Shown here: one piece after another, positions 1 through 7,889 of the stretch
Numbering within the stretch: position 1 is the first letter of the stretch
How the letters are laid out: each line of letters starts with the position of its first letter
Assembly (NCBI GenBank): GCA_963740605.1
Contig: CAVUFC010000021.1
Location: forward strand, 186,001-250,000
Origin: DASSUW01 sp963740605
GTDB lineage: Bacteria; Actinomycetota; Thermoleophilia; Solirubrobacterales; Solirubrobacteraceae
Length of the DNA: 64,000 nucleotides
Reading direction: 5' to 3'
Made by a program: the position numbers and the translations under genes
Notes under the pieces: model-generated
The model's database searches: none
What the model saw: the letters and a program-made list of their open reading frames with translations, nothing else
What the model was told of the DNA's origin: nothing

Positions 1-836
1 CGGATGCCGCGCTGCTCGCCCGCGACCTGCTCGACCACCTGCCCGCCAACAGCAACGAGCGCGCGCCGCAGTGGCGTGCGGTCGGCCCGGTCGGCTACGA
101 CGCGGGCGAGCCGGTGCCGGAGGACGAGCGGCGCGTCTACGACGTGCGCGACGTCATCCGCGGCGTGGTCGACGGCGGCCGCCTGCTCGAGTGGGGCACC
201 AAGTGGGCGAAGAACATCGTCTGCGGCTTTGCGCGCATGGACGGCCGCCCGGTCGGCGTGATCGCCAACCAGCCGAAGTACCTGGGCGGCGTGCTCGACT
301 CCGAGTCCGCCTCCAAGGGCGCGCGCTTCGTGCGCACGTGCAACGCGTTCGGGCTGCCGCTCGTCGTGCTCGTCGACACCCCGGGCTTCATGCCGGGCAC
401 GCGCCAGGAGAAGTCGGGCGTGATCCGCCACGGCGCCAAGCTCGTGCACGCGTTCGCCGAGGCGAGCGTGCCGAAGGTCACGGTCGTGCTGCGCAAGGCG
501 TTCGGCGGCGCGTTCATCGCGATGAACGCGCGCGACCTCGGCGCCGACTACACGTTCGCGTGGCCGCAGGCCCAGCTCGGCGTCATGGGCGCCAAGCAGG
601 CGGTGACGATCGTCAACCGCCGCGACATCGCGGCCGCCGACGATCCGGCCGCCGCGCGCGACGAGTACGCGGCCGAGTACGCCGACGAGCACCTCAGCGC
701 GGCCACCGCCGCCGCCGAGGGGTACATCGACGAGGTCATCCTCCCCGGCGACACCCGCCGGCGGCTGACCGAGGCGCTGTCGACGCTCGACGCGATCGCG
801 CACCCGGCCCAGGGCGTCAGGAACATTCCTCTATGA
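1..836 (+). CDS. acyl-CoA carboxylase carboxyltransferase (beta) subunit, 5' truncated by window
   Basis: The frame is open from base 3 to a TGA at 834-836, so the start lies outside the window. The visible 277 residues are the C-terminal half of a biotin-dependent carboxyltransferase (acetyl/propionyl-CoA carboxylase beta family), which transfers the carboxyl group from carboxybiotin to an acyl-CoA. Family hallmarks seen are the DTPGFMPG segment, the oxyanion-type glycines in FGGAFIAMN and the QLGVMGAKQAV block. The stop overlaps the next start (ATGA), so it is probably cotranslated with the MaoC-like gene and belongs to a fatty-acid or branched-acyl pathway. Acetyl- versus propionyl-CoA preference cannot be decided from this fragment. 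Confidence 0.9.
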   Translation, partial: DAALLARDLLDHLPANSNERAPQWRAVGPVGYDAGEPVPEDERRVYDVRDVIRGVVDGGRLLEWGTKWAKNIVCGFARMDGRPVGVIANQPKYLGGVLDSESASKGARFVRTCNAFGLPLVVLVDTPGFMPGTRQEKSGVIRHGAKLVHAFAEASVPKVTVVLRKAFGGAFIAMNARDLGADYTFAWPQAQLGVMGAKQAVTIVNRRDIAAADDPAAARDEYAAEYADEHLSAATAAAEGYIDEVILPGDTRRRLTEALSTLDAIAHPAQGVRNIPL

Positions 837-1348
837 CGCCGGCGATCACCGACACGATCAGCTGGTGGGCGCCGTTCGAGGCGCTCGAGGTCGGCCAGGA
901 GTTCACGACCCGCGGCCGGACCGTCACCGAGGCCGACGTCGTCGGCTTCGCCCAGCTCACCGGCGACTGGCATCCGCAGCACGCGGACGCGCAGTGGGCC
1001 GAGACCTCGCCGTTCGGCGAGCGGATCGCCCACGGCATGCTGGTCGTCTCGCTCGCGTCCGGGCTCGTCCCGTTCGATCCCGGCCGTGTGGTCGCGCTGC
1101 GCTCAGTCTCCCAGGCCACGTTCAAGCGCCCGGTGCGGTTCGGCGACACCCTCCACGTCGAGGGCCGGATCGCCGAGCTGACGCCCGGGTCGGAGGACGC
1201 CGGCCTGGTGACGTTCGGGTGGAGCGTCGTCAACCAGGACGAACGCTGTGTCTGTCGCGCGCGCGTGGACGTGCTGTGGCGCCGCGACATCGCCGAGCTC
1301 GAGACCGAGTCGGCGGTCAACGGCGAGTTCGTCCCGATTCCTCTATGA
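833..1348 (+). CDS. MaoC-like hot-dog dehydratase
   Basis: 171 residues of a single hot-dog domain of the MaoC/(R)-specific enoyl-CoA hydratase family. The hydratase motif is visible around residues 41-50 (TGDWHPQHAD), supplying the catalytic Asp/His pair. Such proteins hydrate or dehydrate acyl-CoA or acyl-ACP in lipid metabolism. The ATG overlaps the stop of the carboxyltransferase by four bases, which argues for translational coupling. Its last codons and stop repeat, base for base, a 13-base stretch found at the end of the upstream gene. The exact substrate is unknown. Confidence 0.82.
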   Translation: MTPAITDTISWWAPFEALEVGQEFTTRGRTVTEADVVGFAQLTGDWHPQHADAQWAETSPFGERIAHGMLVVSLASGLVPFDPGRVVALRSVSQATFKRPVRFGDTLHVEGRIAELTPGSEDAGLVTFGWSVVNQDERCVCRARVDVLWRRDIAELETESAVNGEFVPIPL

Positions 1349-1377
1349 CCTGCCAACCCCACCGTGAGGTGGTGTGA
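1345..1377 (+). other. ten-codon reading frame abutting the fabI start
   Basis: The ATG overlapping the stop of the MaoC-like gene opens a ten-codon frame. Its TGA at 1375-1377 is directly followed by the fabI ATG at 1378. The same ATTCCTCTATGAC junction forms the real start of the MaoC-like gene at 825-837. This could be a relay for translational coupling or the scar of a lost gene. Nothing shows that the peptide itself matters. Confidence 0.3.
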
Positions 1378-2181
1378 ATGAGCATGCTCGAAGGCAAGAA
1401 GCTTCTGATCACGGGCGTTGTGAACCGTGAGTCGATCGCGTACGAGGTCGCGCGCCAGGCCCAGGAGGCCGGCGCCGAGGTGGTGCTCACCTCGTTCGGC
1501 CGCGTCAAGCGGATGACCGAGCGGTCGGCGGCCAAGTTGCCGCAGCCGTCTGACGTCCTCGAACTCGACGTCAACAACGCCGAGGACATCGAAGCCGTGG
1601 CCCAGGACCTGCGCGAGCGCTGGGGACGCCTCGACGGCATCCTGCACGCGATCGCGTATGCGCCCGAGGACGCACTCGGCGGCAATTTCCTCAACACCCC
1701 GCCGGAGAGCGCCGAGACGGCGTTCCGTACGAGCGCGTACTCGCTGAAGGCGCTCGCCGCCGGGCTCGCCGATTTGTACCCCGAGGAGGGGGCAAGCGTC
1801 GTCGGGCTCGACTTCGACGCCTCGGTGGCGTGGCCCGTGTACGACTGGATGGGCGTGGCGAAGGCCGCGCTCGAGGCGACGTCGCGTTACCTGGCCCGCG
1901 ACCTCGGACCGCGCGGCGTGCGCGTGAACCTCGTCTCCGCCGGCCCGCTGGGGACGCTGGCGGCTCGCGGCATCCCGGGCTTCGGCGATCTCGCCACCGC
2001 CTGGAAGAGCCAGGCGCCGCTGGGCTGGGACACCGACGATCCGGGTCCCGTCGCGGGCGCGATCCTGTTCCTGTTGAGCGATCTGGCGCGCGCCGTCACC
2101 GGGGAGATCCTGCATGTTGACGGCGGTTTCCACGCGATGGGAACCGCCCTGGCGCCGGTGGCCGAGGAGGCCGTTGCATGA
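1378..2181 (+). CDS. fabI: enoyl-[acyl-carrier-protein] reductase (NADH), InhA/FabI type
   Basis: 267 residues of a divergent short-chain dehydrogenase that reduces trans-2-enoyl-ACP in the last step of fatty-acid elongation. Recognisable FabI features are the N-terminal ITGVVNRESIAY nucleotide-binding segment and the catalytic pair Tyr155/Lys162 in YDWMGVAK, spaced as in mycobacterial InhA. The VSAGPLGTLAARGIPGF substrate loop and the C-terminal LHVDGGF are also present. The start at ATG 1378 sits behind a purine-rich AGGTGG. It lies in the lipid operon between a MaoC-like dehydratase and an NAD-dependent reductase, away from the other fatty-acid synthase genes. Confidence 0.95.
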   Translation: MSMLEGKKLLITGVVNRESIAYEVARQAQEAGAEVVLTSFGRVKRMTERSAAKLPQPSDVLELDVNNAEDIEAVAQDLRERWGRLDGILHAIAYAPEDALGGNFLNTPPESAETAFRTSAYSLKALAAGLADLYPEEGASVVGLDFDASVAWPVYDWMGVAKAALEATSRYLARDLGPRGVRVNLVSAGPLGTLAARGIPGFGDLATAWKSQAPLGWDTDDPGPVAGAILFLLSDLARAVTGEILHVDGGFHAMGTALAPVAEEAVA

Positions 2182-3275
2182 AGCCGCCCGTGTTCCTGAC
2201 CGGCGCGACCGGATTCCTGGGGATGGAGGTGCTCGCCCGTCTGCTCGAGGCCGGTGACCGCGAGGTCATCACGCTCGTGCGCGCGCGCGACAACACCGCC
2301 GCCCAGGAGCGACTCGACGACGTGCTCGCCAAGCTGTGGCGCGATCCGTCGCCGTACCGCGACCGGGTCCGCGCCGTCGCGGGCGACGTCACCAGCCCGG
2401 GGCTCGGCATCGCCAACGGCGAGCGCACGAGCTTGGCCGAGGACGTCGGCGCGATCCTCCACTGCGCAGCGTCGATCTCGTTCGACCTGCCGCTCGACGA
2501 GGCGCGCGCCATCAACGTCGAAGGCACGCGCGAGGTGATCGGCTTCGCGCGCGAGTGCAAGGCGCTCGGTCGCCTCGACCGCTTCGTGCACGTCTCCACC
2601 GCGTACGTGTCCGGCAAGTTCGAGGGCACGTTCCGCGAGCGCCAGCTCGACGCCGGCCAGGAGTTCCGCAACACCTACGAGCAGACCAAGTGGGAGGCCG
2701 AGCACATCGTCGGCGCGGCCACCGACCTGCAGCCGGCGATCGCCCGCCCGAGCATCGTCATGGGCGAGTCGGACTCCGGCTGGACCCCGGCGTTCAACGT
2801 CTTGTACTGGCCGCTGCGTGCGTTCTCGCGCGGGCTGTTCGACGAGATCCCGGCACTGCCGTCGGCCCACGTGGACATCGTGCCCGTCGACTACGTCGCC
2901 GACGGGCTCGTGCGGCTCCTCGACGTGCCCGACCAGGGCGTCTTCAACCTCGTCGCCGGCCGCGACGCCTCGTTCGCCAACGAGGTCGTGGAGCTCGCGT
3001 GCGACCGCTTCGACCGCCCGCGGCCCGAGGTCGTGCCCGAAGGCGGCCCGGACGACGACGAGCACGGCGCGGTCTACCTGCCGTACTTCGACATGGACGT
3101 CGTGTTCGACGACTCGCGCACCCGGGCGGCCCTGCCGGGCCTGGAGCGAGCGCCGCGGCTGCCCGAGTTCTTCGGGACGCTGATGGACTACGCGGAGGAG
3201 ACCCGCTGGGGCAAGCGGTCGATGACCCGCGAGGAAGCTCGCGAGCGCGTGGGTCGCGAGCCCGCAGCGGCCTGA
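2178..3275 (+). CDS. NAD-dependent epimerase/thioester-reductase-like SDR (NAD_binding_4)
   Basis: 365 residues of an extended short-chain dehydrogenase. The Rossmann motif GATGFLG is at residues 9-15 and the catalytic YxxxK is Tyr167/Lys171. The overall layout resembles the thioester-reductase/male-sterility domain family, which reduces acyl thioesters or modifies lipids. Its ATG overlaps the fabI stop by four bases (ATGA), so the two genes are cotranslated. A role in wax, aldehyde or polyketide-type lipid formation is inference from the family. The sequence does not show the substrate. Confidence 0.82.
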   Translation: MKPPVFLTGATGFLGMEVLARLLEAGDREVITLVRARDNTAAQERLDDVLAKLWRDPSPYRDRVRAVAGDVTSPGLGIANGERTSLAEDVGAILHCAASISFDLPLDEARAINVEGTREVIGFARECKALGRLDRFVHVSTAYVSGKFEGTFRERQLDAGQEFRNTYEQTKWEAEHIVGAATDLQPAIARPSIVMGESDSGWTPAFNVLYWPLRAFSRGLFDEIPALPSAHVDIVPVDYVADGLVRLLDVPDQGVFNLVAGRDASFANEVVELACDRFDRPRPEVVPEGGPDDDEHGAVYLPYFDMDVVFDDSRTRAALPGLERAPRLPEFFGTLMDYAEETRWGKRSMTREEARERVGREPAAA

Positions 3276-3331
3276 ACCTCTTAACTGCGGGCTGGGTAGG
3301 GCGGCGAGGGAATTGGCCGGTTTGGCGGTTC

Positions 3332-3370
3332 CTGGCGCCTTGTGCACCGTATAGGTGCTTAAAGCGCCAG
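3332..3370. terminator. nested hairpin between convergent genes
   Basis: A 7-bp outer stem (CTGGCGC/GCGCCAG) encloses a 5-bp inner stem (GCACC/GGTGC). It lies between the end of the lipid operon and the end of the oppositely oriented hydrolase. There is no U-tract, so it is a weak candidate for a bidirectional terminator. Confidence 0.35.
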
Positions 3371-3402
3371 AGAGTCCTGCGCGGGGGCCGATCCCGCCGC
3401 CC

Positions 3403-4209
3403 TCAATGCCGCAGTTCTCGAACCCTCGCGGCAACCAGCACCGGCGCCTCCTCGGGCAGGAAGTGCCCGGCGCCGTCGACGAGCTCGACATCGCCCGGGA
3501 AGCCCGTGGCGAGGTAGTGGCCGAGCGGCTCGCGGCGGCCGAGGAGCAGCCGTGCCGGGACCGTGAGCCGGCCGTGGTGGCCGCTGAGCTCGCGCGTCAG
3601 GAAGTGCCCGTACAGGCGCCGGGTGGCGCGCGGCGAGACGGTCGCGAGATACGTGTCGAGCTCGTCGGCGGTCCAGCCGACGCCGTCGCGGCGCGCGCCG
3701 TCCAGGATCGCGCGCGGCAGTCGCCCGGGGTAGACGGCGAGCGGCAGCATGTACGCGAGCCGGTACGCGTTGCGGGCGGCGAGGCGGCGTGGCACCCACG
3801 GGTGTCCGATTCCCAGCGCGAGCAGGCTCGAGAAGCGCTCGGGCGCTGCCAGCGCGGCGAGGATTGCCGCCCAGCCGCCCCAGTCGTGTCCGACGAGCTG
3901 CACGCGTTCCAAGCCGAGCGCGTCGAGGAGCGCGAGCGCGTCGTCCGCGACGCACTGCTTGCGGAAGTCGCCGTCGGCCGGCCAACCCGACCAGCCGAAG
4001 CCGCGCATGTCCGGGCACAGGACGCGGTACTCGCCGCCGAGCGCGGCGATCACGGCCCGCCAGCACCACCAGTGCTGCGGCCAGCCGTGCAGTGCGAGGA
4101 GCGGCGGCGCGTCCGCCGGACCGGACGCCGCGAGGTGCACGCGGACGCCCGTCGCCAGGTCGTGGAAGCTGTGCTCGGTGTCCGCGAGCTCGGGCATGGA
4201 CGGCGGCAT
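3403..4209 (-). CDS. alpha/beta hydrolase, epoxide-hydrolase-like
   Basis: 268 residues of an alpha/beta hydrolase. The oxyanion-hole motif HGWP is at residues 41-44. The nucleophile elbow GHDWGG carries Asp109 instead of Ser, and the catalytic His is about residue 249 in DGAGHF. An Asp nucleophile and the HGWP motif are typical of soluble epoxide hydrolases and haloalkane dehalogenases, and the DWGG context favours epoxide hydrolase. It is divergent from rpmG, with about 107 bases between the starts, and shows no functional link to its neighbours. Confidence 0.82.
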   Translation of the reverse strand: MPPSMPELADTEHSFHDLATGVRVHLAASGPADAPPLLALHGWPQHWWCWRAVIAALGGEYRVLCPDMRGFGWSGWPADGDFRKQCVADDALALLDALGLERVQLVGHDWGGWAAILAALAAPERFSSLLALGIGHPWVPRRLAARNAYRLAYMLPLAVYPGRLPRAILDGARRDGVGWTADELDTYLATVSPRATRRLYGHFLTRELSGHHGRLTVPARLLLGRREPLGHYLATGFPGDVELVDGAGHFLPEEAPVLVAARVRELRH

Positions 4210-4232
4210 GCGGGCGTGCAGCGTAGCTGCGC

Positions 4233-4238
4233 TATCCT
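4233..4238 (+). promoter_or_regulatory. candidate -10 element for the rpmG operon
   Basis: TATCCT within GCTATCCT lies 78 bases before the rpmG ATG. The GCTAnnCT pattern recurs ahead of rpoB, rpsL and fusA in this window. No clear -35 was seen. Confidence 0.35.
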
Positions 4239-4252
4239 CAGATGCCGACCTC

Positions 4253-4284
4253 GCGCCGGAGCGGGGTTTTTCCTTGCCCGGCGC
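4253..4284 (+). other. hairpin in the rpmG leader
   Basis: A perfect 7-bp stem (GCGCCGG/CCGGCGC) with an 18-base T-rich loop lies between the candidate promoter and the rpmG start. It could act in leader regulation. It is not followed by a U-run. Confidence 0.3.
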
Positions 4285-4316
4285 CAGTAGATCACGAACT
4301 CGGAGCGCGCCGCATC

Positions 4317-4481
4317 ATGGCCCGTGGAGACGTCCGGATCGCCGTCACCCTCGCGTGCGAGGAGTGCAAGCGCCGGAACTATCAGACCAACAAGTCCAAG
4401 CGGAACAACCCCGACCGCATCACCCTGCGCAAGTACTGCAAGTGGTGTCGGCGTCACACGGGGCACCGCGAGACACGCTAG
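4317..4481 (+). CDS. rpmG: 50S ribosomal protein L33
   Basis: 54 residues, the usual L33 length. Two CxxC pairs (CEEC and CKWC) show that this is the zinc-binding form. The start chosen is ATG 4317, which gives the standard MARGDVRI N-terminus; an in-frame ATG further upstream would add an unusual extension. It heads the block rpmG-secE-nusG-rplK-rplA-rplJ-rplL, an arrangement common in actinobacteria. Confidence 0.96.
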   Translation: MARGDVRIAVTLACEECKRRNYQTNKSKRNNPDRITLRKYCKWCRRHTGHRETR

Positions 4482-4490
4482 GCAACCGCT

Positions 4491-4946
4491 TTGGCCCGCG
4501 ACCGACAGCGCGCGAAGCAGCGCCGGCGTCGCCAGTCGGGCGGCACCGGGCCTGCCCGGACGCGTCCGCGCGAGACTCCGATCGAGGAGCCCACGGACAC
4601 CGTCTTCCCGACCCGGGGTGCCGTCGGGCCGGTCGACGACGATGTCGACGTCGACGAGACGATCGACCTCGTCGAGGCGGAGGAGGAAGCTGTCGAAGTC
4701 GCCCCGGATCAGCTCGATCCGGCGGTCACCGAGGAGCGCGACGAGGAGCGCCATCCGCGCCGCTCGCGAGGTCGGATTTTCACCTTCCTGGGCCACGTCG
4801 TCGACGAGCTCCGCCGCGTCATATGGCCGGACCGTCGTCACGTCGCACAGGGCACCGCCGTCGTCCTCGGATTCGTCGTCATCGCCGGTAGCTATCTGGG
4901 CCTGATGGACGCAATCTGGAAACCGCTTATCGAGGCAATCCTGTAA
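4491..4946 (+). CDS. secE: preprotein translocase subunit SecE
   Basis: 151 residues from a TTG start. The C-terminal 60 residues are the SecE core: the amphipathic helix with VVDELRRVIWPDR followed by one transmembrane helix near residues 118-145. SecE clamps SecY in the membrane channel. The N-terminal ninety residues form a basic and then strongly acidic extension absent from short SecE proteins. It lies nine bases after rpmG and five bases before nusG, the conserved order. Confidence 0.92.
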   Translation: MARDRQRAKQRRRRQSGGTGPARTRPRETPIEEPTDTVFPTRGAVGPVDDDVDVDETIDLVEAEEEAVEVAPDQLDPAVTEERDEERHPRRSRGRIFTFLGHVVDELRRVIWPDRRHVAQGTAVVLGFVVIAGSYLGLMDAIWKPLIEAIL

Positions 4947-4950
4947 CTGA

Positions 4951-5472
4951 ATGTTCCGCTGGTACGTAATCAACACCTATTCCGGGCACGAGAACAAGGT
5001 CAAGCAGAACCTTGAGCACCGCGTGTCCTCGCTGAATCAGCAGCGCTCGGTGCGCCGCGTCGTCGTCCCGACCGAGACCGTCCAGGAGATGAAGGACAAC
5101 CAGAAGGTCACGGTCGAGAAGCGCACCATGCCCGGCTACGTGCTCGTGAACATGGACCTCAATGAGGATTCGTGGGCCGTCGTCAAGGGCACGCCAGGCG
5201 TGACCGGCTTCGTCGGCGCGTCCAACGAGCCGATCCCGCTGACGCAGACCGAGGTCGACCGGCTCATGCACCGCGAGTCGCCGATCCGGGCGCCCAGCCG
5301 CGCCCAGTTCTCGATCGGCGAGTCTGTCAAGGTCATCTCCGGCCCGCTGTCGGACTTCTCAGGCGAGATCTCCGAGATCAACGAGGACGCGAGCAAGCTC
5401 AAGGTCCTGGTATCCATCTTCGGGCGCGAGACGCCTGTGGAGGTCGGGTACGACCAAGTGAAGAAGATATGA
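4951..5472 (+). CDS. nusG: transcription termination/antitermination protein NusG
   Basis: 173 residues. The N-terminal NGN domain begins with the typical WYVINTYSGHENKV. The C-terminal KOW domain starts near residue 120 with FSIGESVKVISGPLSDFSG. NusG binds RNA polymerase and links it to Rho or to the ribosome. The protein lacks the long acidic N-terminal extension seen in many streptomycetes. It follows secE directly and precedes rplK. Confidence 0.96.
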   Translation: MFRWYVINTYSGHENKVKQNLEHRVSSLNQQRSVRRVVVPTETVQEMKDNQKVTVEKRTMPGYVLVNMDLNEDSWAVVKGTPGVTGFVGASNEPIPLTQTEVDRLMHRESPIRAPSRAQFSIGESVKVISGPLSDFSGEISEINEDASKLKVLVSIFGRETPVEVGYDQVKKI

Positions 5473-5500
5473 GTAACGTCGCCGAAGGCGAGTCCGACGA

Positions 5501-5537
5501 AGGAGGATCTCGCCTGCCAGGCGAAAGCGATCTCAGA
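5501..5537 (+). promoter_or_regulatory. rplK ribosome-binding region with an intervening hairpin
   Basis: A strong AGGAGG (5501-5506) lies 30 bases before the rplK ATG, too far for normal use. Between them is a small perfect hairpin, TCGCCT/AGGCGA (5510-5524). If folded, it would bring the AGGAGG to about 15 bases from the start. Confidence 0.35.
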
Positions 5538-5959
5538 TGAAGAAAGTTCTTACAACCATCAAGCTGCAGGCCCCAGGCGGCCAGGCTTCGCCGGCGCCGC
5601 CGGTAGGCCCGGCGCTCGGCCAGCACGGCATCAACATCATGGAGTTCGTCAAGGCGTTCAACGCCCAGACGGCGAACGACATGGGCACCACGATCCCCGT
5701 GGAGATCACGGTCTTCGAGGACCGCTCCTTCACGTTCATCACCAAGACGCCGCCGGCCGCGGTTCTGATCCGCCAGGCCATCGGCATCGAGAAGGGATCG
5801 GGCGAGCCCAACCGCAACAAGGTCGGAACGATCTCCAAGGACCAGGTCCGGCAGATCGCCGAGAAGAAGCTGCCCGACCTCAACGCTCACGACGTCGATC
5901 AGGCGGCCAAGATCATCGAGGGCACCGCGCGCTCGATGGGTGTGGAGGTGGTGGCGTAG
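5537..5959 (+). CDS. rplK: 50S ribosomal protein L11
   Basis: 140 residues, the standard length. The N-terminal KLQAPGGQASPAPPVGPALG and the C-terminal rRNA-binding domain ending in a GTARSMG motif are intact. L11 forms the GTPase-associated centre with 23S rRNA. ATG 5537 gives the normal N-terminus. The stop overlaps the rplA GTG by one base. Confidence 0.97.
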   Translation: MKKVLTTIKLQAPGGQASPAPPVGPALGQHGINIMEFVKAFNAQTANDMGTTIPVEITVFEDRSFTFITKTPPAAVLIRQAIGIEKGSGEPNRNKVGTISKDQVRQIAEKKLPDLNAHDVDQAAKIIEGTARSMGVEVVA

Positions 5960-6684
5960 TGGCCAGGCACGGTCGCGCGTTCATCGAGTCGCGCGCCAAG
6001 GTCGATCGCGAGCATGAGTACTCCCCGCAGGAGGCGGTCCGCCTCGTCAAGGAGACCAAGCGCGCGAAGTTCGACGAGTCGGTCGAGGTCCACATCCGGA
6101 CCGGTCTCAACGTGCGTCACGCCGACGAGCAACTGCGCGGGACGATCGCGCTCCCGCACGGCCTCGGCAAGGACGTGAAGATCGCCGTCTTCGCCAAGGG
6201 CGACAAGGCGCGCGAGGCCGAGGAGGCCGGCGCCGACTTCGTGGGCGCCGAGGACCTCGCCGAGCGCATCCAGAACGAGGGCTTCACCGACTTCGACGTC
6301 GCGATCGCGACGCCGGACATGATGCCGGTGGTCGGCCGCCTGGGCCGCATCCTCGGCCCGCAGGGCAAGATGCCGAACCCCAAGGTCGGCACCGTCACGA
6401 TGGACGTCCGCAAGGCCGTGGAGGAATCCAAGGCCGGCAAGGTCGAGTACCGCACCGACCGCACCGCGATCGTCCACATGACCGTGGGCAAGACCTCGTT
6501 CCCGGACGATCACCTGCTGGCCAACTACCAGGCGATCATCGAGGAGCTGATCCGCGCCAAGCCGTCCGCGGCGAAGGGCCGGTATCTGCGCTCCGTCGTG
6601 ATGGCCTCGACGATGGGGCCCGGCATCAAGATCGACCCGTCGCGTACCCGTGACCTAGTTGAAGCGGAGGCTGTCACCGCCTGA
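5959..6684 (+). CDS. rplA: 50S ribosomal protein L1
   Basis: 241 residues. The conserved L1 signature with LGRILGPQGKMPNPK lies in the second domain, and the C-terminal MASTMGPGIKID is present. L1 forms the mobile stalk at the E site and can repress its own operon in bacteria. The GTG start overlaps the rplK stop, so the two are probably coupled. Confidence 0.97.
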   Translation: MARHGRAFIESRAKVDREHEYSPQEAVRLVKETKRAKFDESVEVHIRTGLNVRHADEQLRGTIALPHGLGKDVKIAVFAKGDKAREAEEAGADFVGAEDLAERIQNEGFTDFDVAIATPDMMPVVGRLGRILGPQGKMPNPKVGTVTMDVRKAVEESKAGKVEYRTDRTAIVHMTVGKTSFPDDHLLANYQAIIEELIRAKPSAAKGRYLRSVVMASTMGPGIKIDPSRTRDLVEAEAVTA

Positions 6685-6749
6685 GGGCTGACAGCTCCCG
6701 TTTCTCCACAGACCTCCGGCGACCATAAGTCCGGGACAGGAGGAACCGC
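6685..6749 (+). promoter_or_regulatory. rplJ leader (possible L10 autoregulatory site)
   Basis: A 65-base gap between rplA and rplJ holds a CCGG-rich segment capable of pairing, then a clear AGGAGG seven bases before the TTG start. In many bacteria the L10-L12 complex binds this leader. A specific L10-binding fold could not be established by eye. Confidence 0.3.
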
Positions 6750-7406
6750 TTGAACCGAGACCAGAAAGCCGCGGTCATCGATGAGGTGGCCGCACAGATC
6801 TCCGAGTCGGAGGCCGTCTTCGCGGTGGACTACCGTGGCATCTCCGTGCCGCAGGCCGCCGAGCTGCGCACGAAGCTGCGCGACGCCGACGCCTCCTTCC
6901 GGGTCGTCAAGAACACCCTGACCGAGCGGGCCGCCGACAAGGCCGGCGCCGACGGGCTCAAGGAGCTGCTCGAAGGACCGACGGCGATGACGTTCGTGCG
7001 CGGCGATGCCGCGGCGGCCGCCAAGGCGCTGGCGGACTTCCGGCGGGCGAGCGGCGGGACGCTGCTCGAGTTCAAGGGCGGCTGGATGAACGGCGCGCCG
7101 CTCGGCGCCCCGGAGATCGAAGCCATCGCCAAGCTGCCGTCGCGCGAGGTCCTCTACGGGCGTCTCGTCGGCATGGTCGCCTCGCCGCTCACCGGCCTGG
7201 TGACGAGCCTGGGCGGGCTCGTCGGAGGCCTCGCCCGCCAGCTGCAGCAGATCGCCGACCAGGGGCTGGTCAGCGGGGAGGCGCCTGCCGCGCCTGCCGA
7301 AGCCGCGCCAGAGCCGGCCGCTGAGGCTGCGCCCGAGCCCGAACCAGAGTCCGCGCCGGAGGAAGCTCCGGCCGAAGAAACTTCCACTGACACCCAGGAG
7401 GACTAG
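6750..7406 (+). CDS. rplJ: 50S ribosomal protein L10
   Basis: 218 residues from a TTG start preceded by AGGAGG. The N-terminal rRNA-binding domain, with VDYRGISVPQAAELR and VVKNTLTERA, is normal. The C-terminal L12-binding helix is followed by an acidic, Ala/Pro/Glu-rich tail of about 50 residues, making it longer than the usual 165-175. L10 anchors L7/L12 dimers on the ribosomal stalk. It lies six bases before rplL. Confidence 0.95.
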   Translation: MNRDQKAAVIDEVAAQISESEAVFAVDYRGISVPQAAELRTKLRDADASFRVVKNTLTERAADKAGADGLKELLEGPTAMTFVRGDAAAAAKALADFRRASGGTLLEFKGGWMNGAPLGAPEIEAIAKLPSREVLYGRLVGMVASPLTGLVTSLGGLVGGLARQLQQIADQGLVSGEAPAAPAEAAPEPAAEAAPEPEPESAPEEAPAEETSTDTQED

Positions 7407-7412
7407 ACACCC

Positions 7413-7799
7413 ATGGCAACCAGCACCCAAGACTGGATCGAGGAGCTCAAGTCGATCTCCGTGCTCGAGCTCTCCGAGCGCATCAAGGCGCTCGAGGAGG
7501 AGTTCGGCGTGTCGGCGACCGCGGTCGCCGCTGCGGCCCCGGCCGGCGCGGCCGCCGGCGGCGACGACGGCGCCGCGGAAGAGGAGCAGACCGCCTTCGA
7601 CGTCGTGCTCACGGGCGCCGGCGACAAGAAGATCCAGGTCATCAAGGTCGTCCGCGCAGCCACCGGCCTCGGCCTCAAGGAGGCCAAGGCGCTGGTGGAC
7701 GAGGCGCCGAAGCCCATCAAGGAGGGCGTCGAGCGCGAAGAGGCCGACAAGCTCAAGGGTGAGCTGGAAGAGGCCGGCGCGTCTGTCGAGGTCAAGTAA
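7413..7799 (+). CDS. rplL: 50S ribosomal protein L7/L12
   Basis: 128 residues: an N-terminal dimerisation domain, an Ala/Gly hinge around residues 38-52, and a C-terminal factor-binding domain with KIQVIKVVRAATGLGLKEAKALVD. It recruits translation factors to the stalk. In most actinobacteria rpoB follows within a few hundred bases. Here rpoB is 35 kb downstream and the next gene is on the opposite strand. Confidence 0.97.
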   Translation: MATSTQDWIEELKSISVLELSERIKALEEEFGVSATAVAAAAPAGAAAGGDDGAAEEEQTAFDVVLTGAGDKKIQVIKVVRAATGLGLKEAKALVDEAPKPIKEGVEREEADKLKGELEEAGASVEVK

Positions 7800-7802
7800 G
7801 GC

Positions 7803-7889
7803 GTAACGTCGCCGGAGGCATCCGTCCGGGCCGCACGGCCGAGATCGGCCGCGCGGTCAACGGGCGGTGCCTGGCAGCGGAAACCATTC
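7803..7889. other. structured intergenic segment after rplL
   Basis: It begins with GTAACGTCGCCGGAGGC, a 17-base stretch that also follows nusG (5473-5489) with one mismatch. Further on lie a CGGCCG-agat-CGGCCG hairpin and a longer AGGCA/TGCCT pairing that could enclose it. There is no U-tract. It may be the 3' end of the ribosomal operon or a processing site. Confidence 0.3.
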
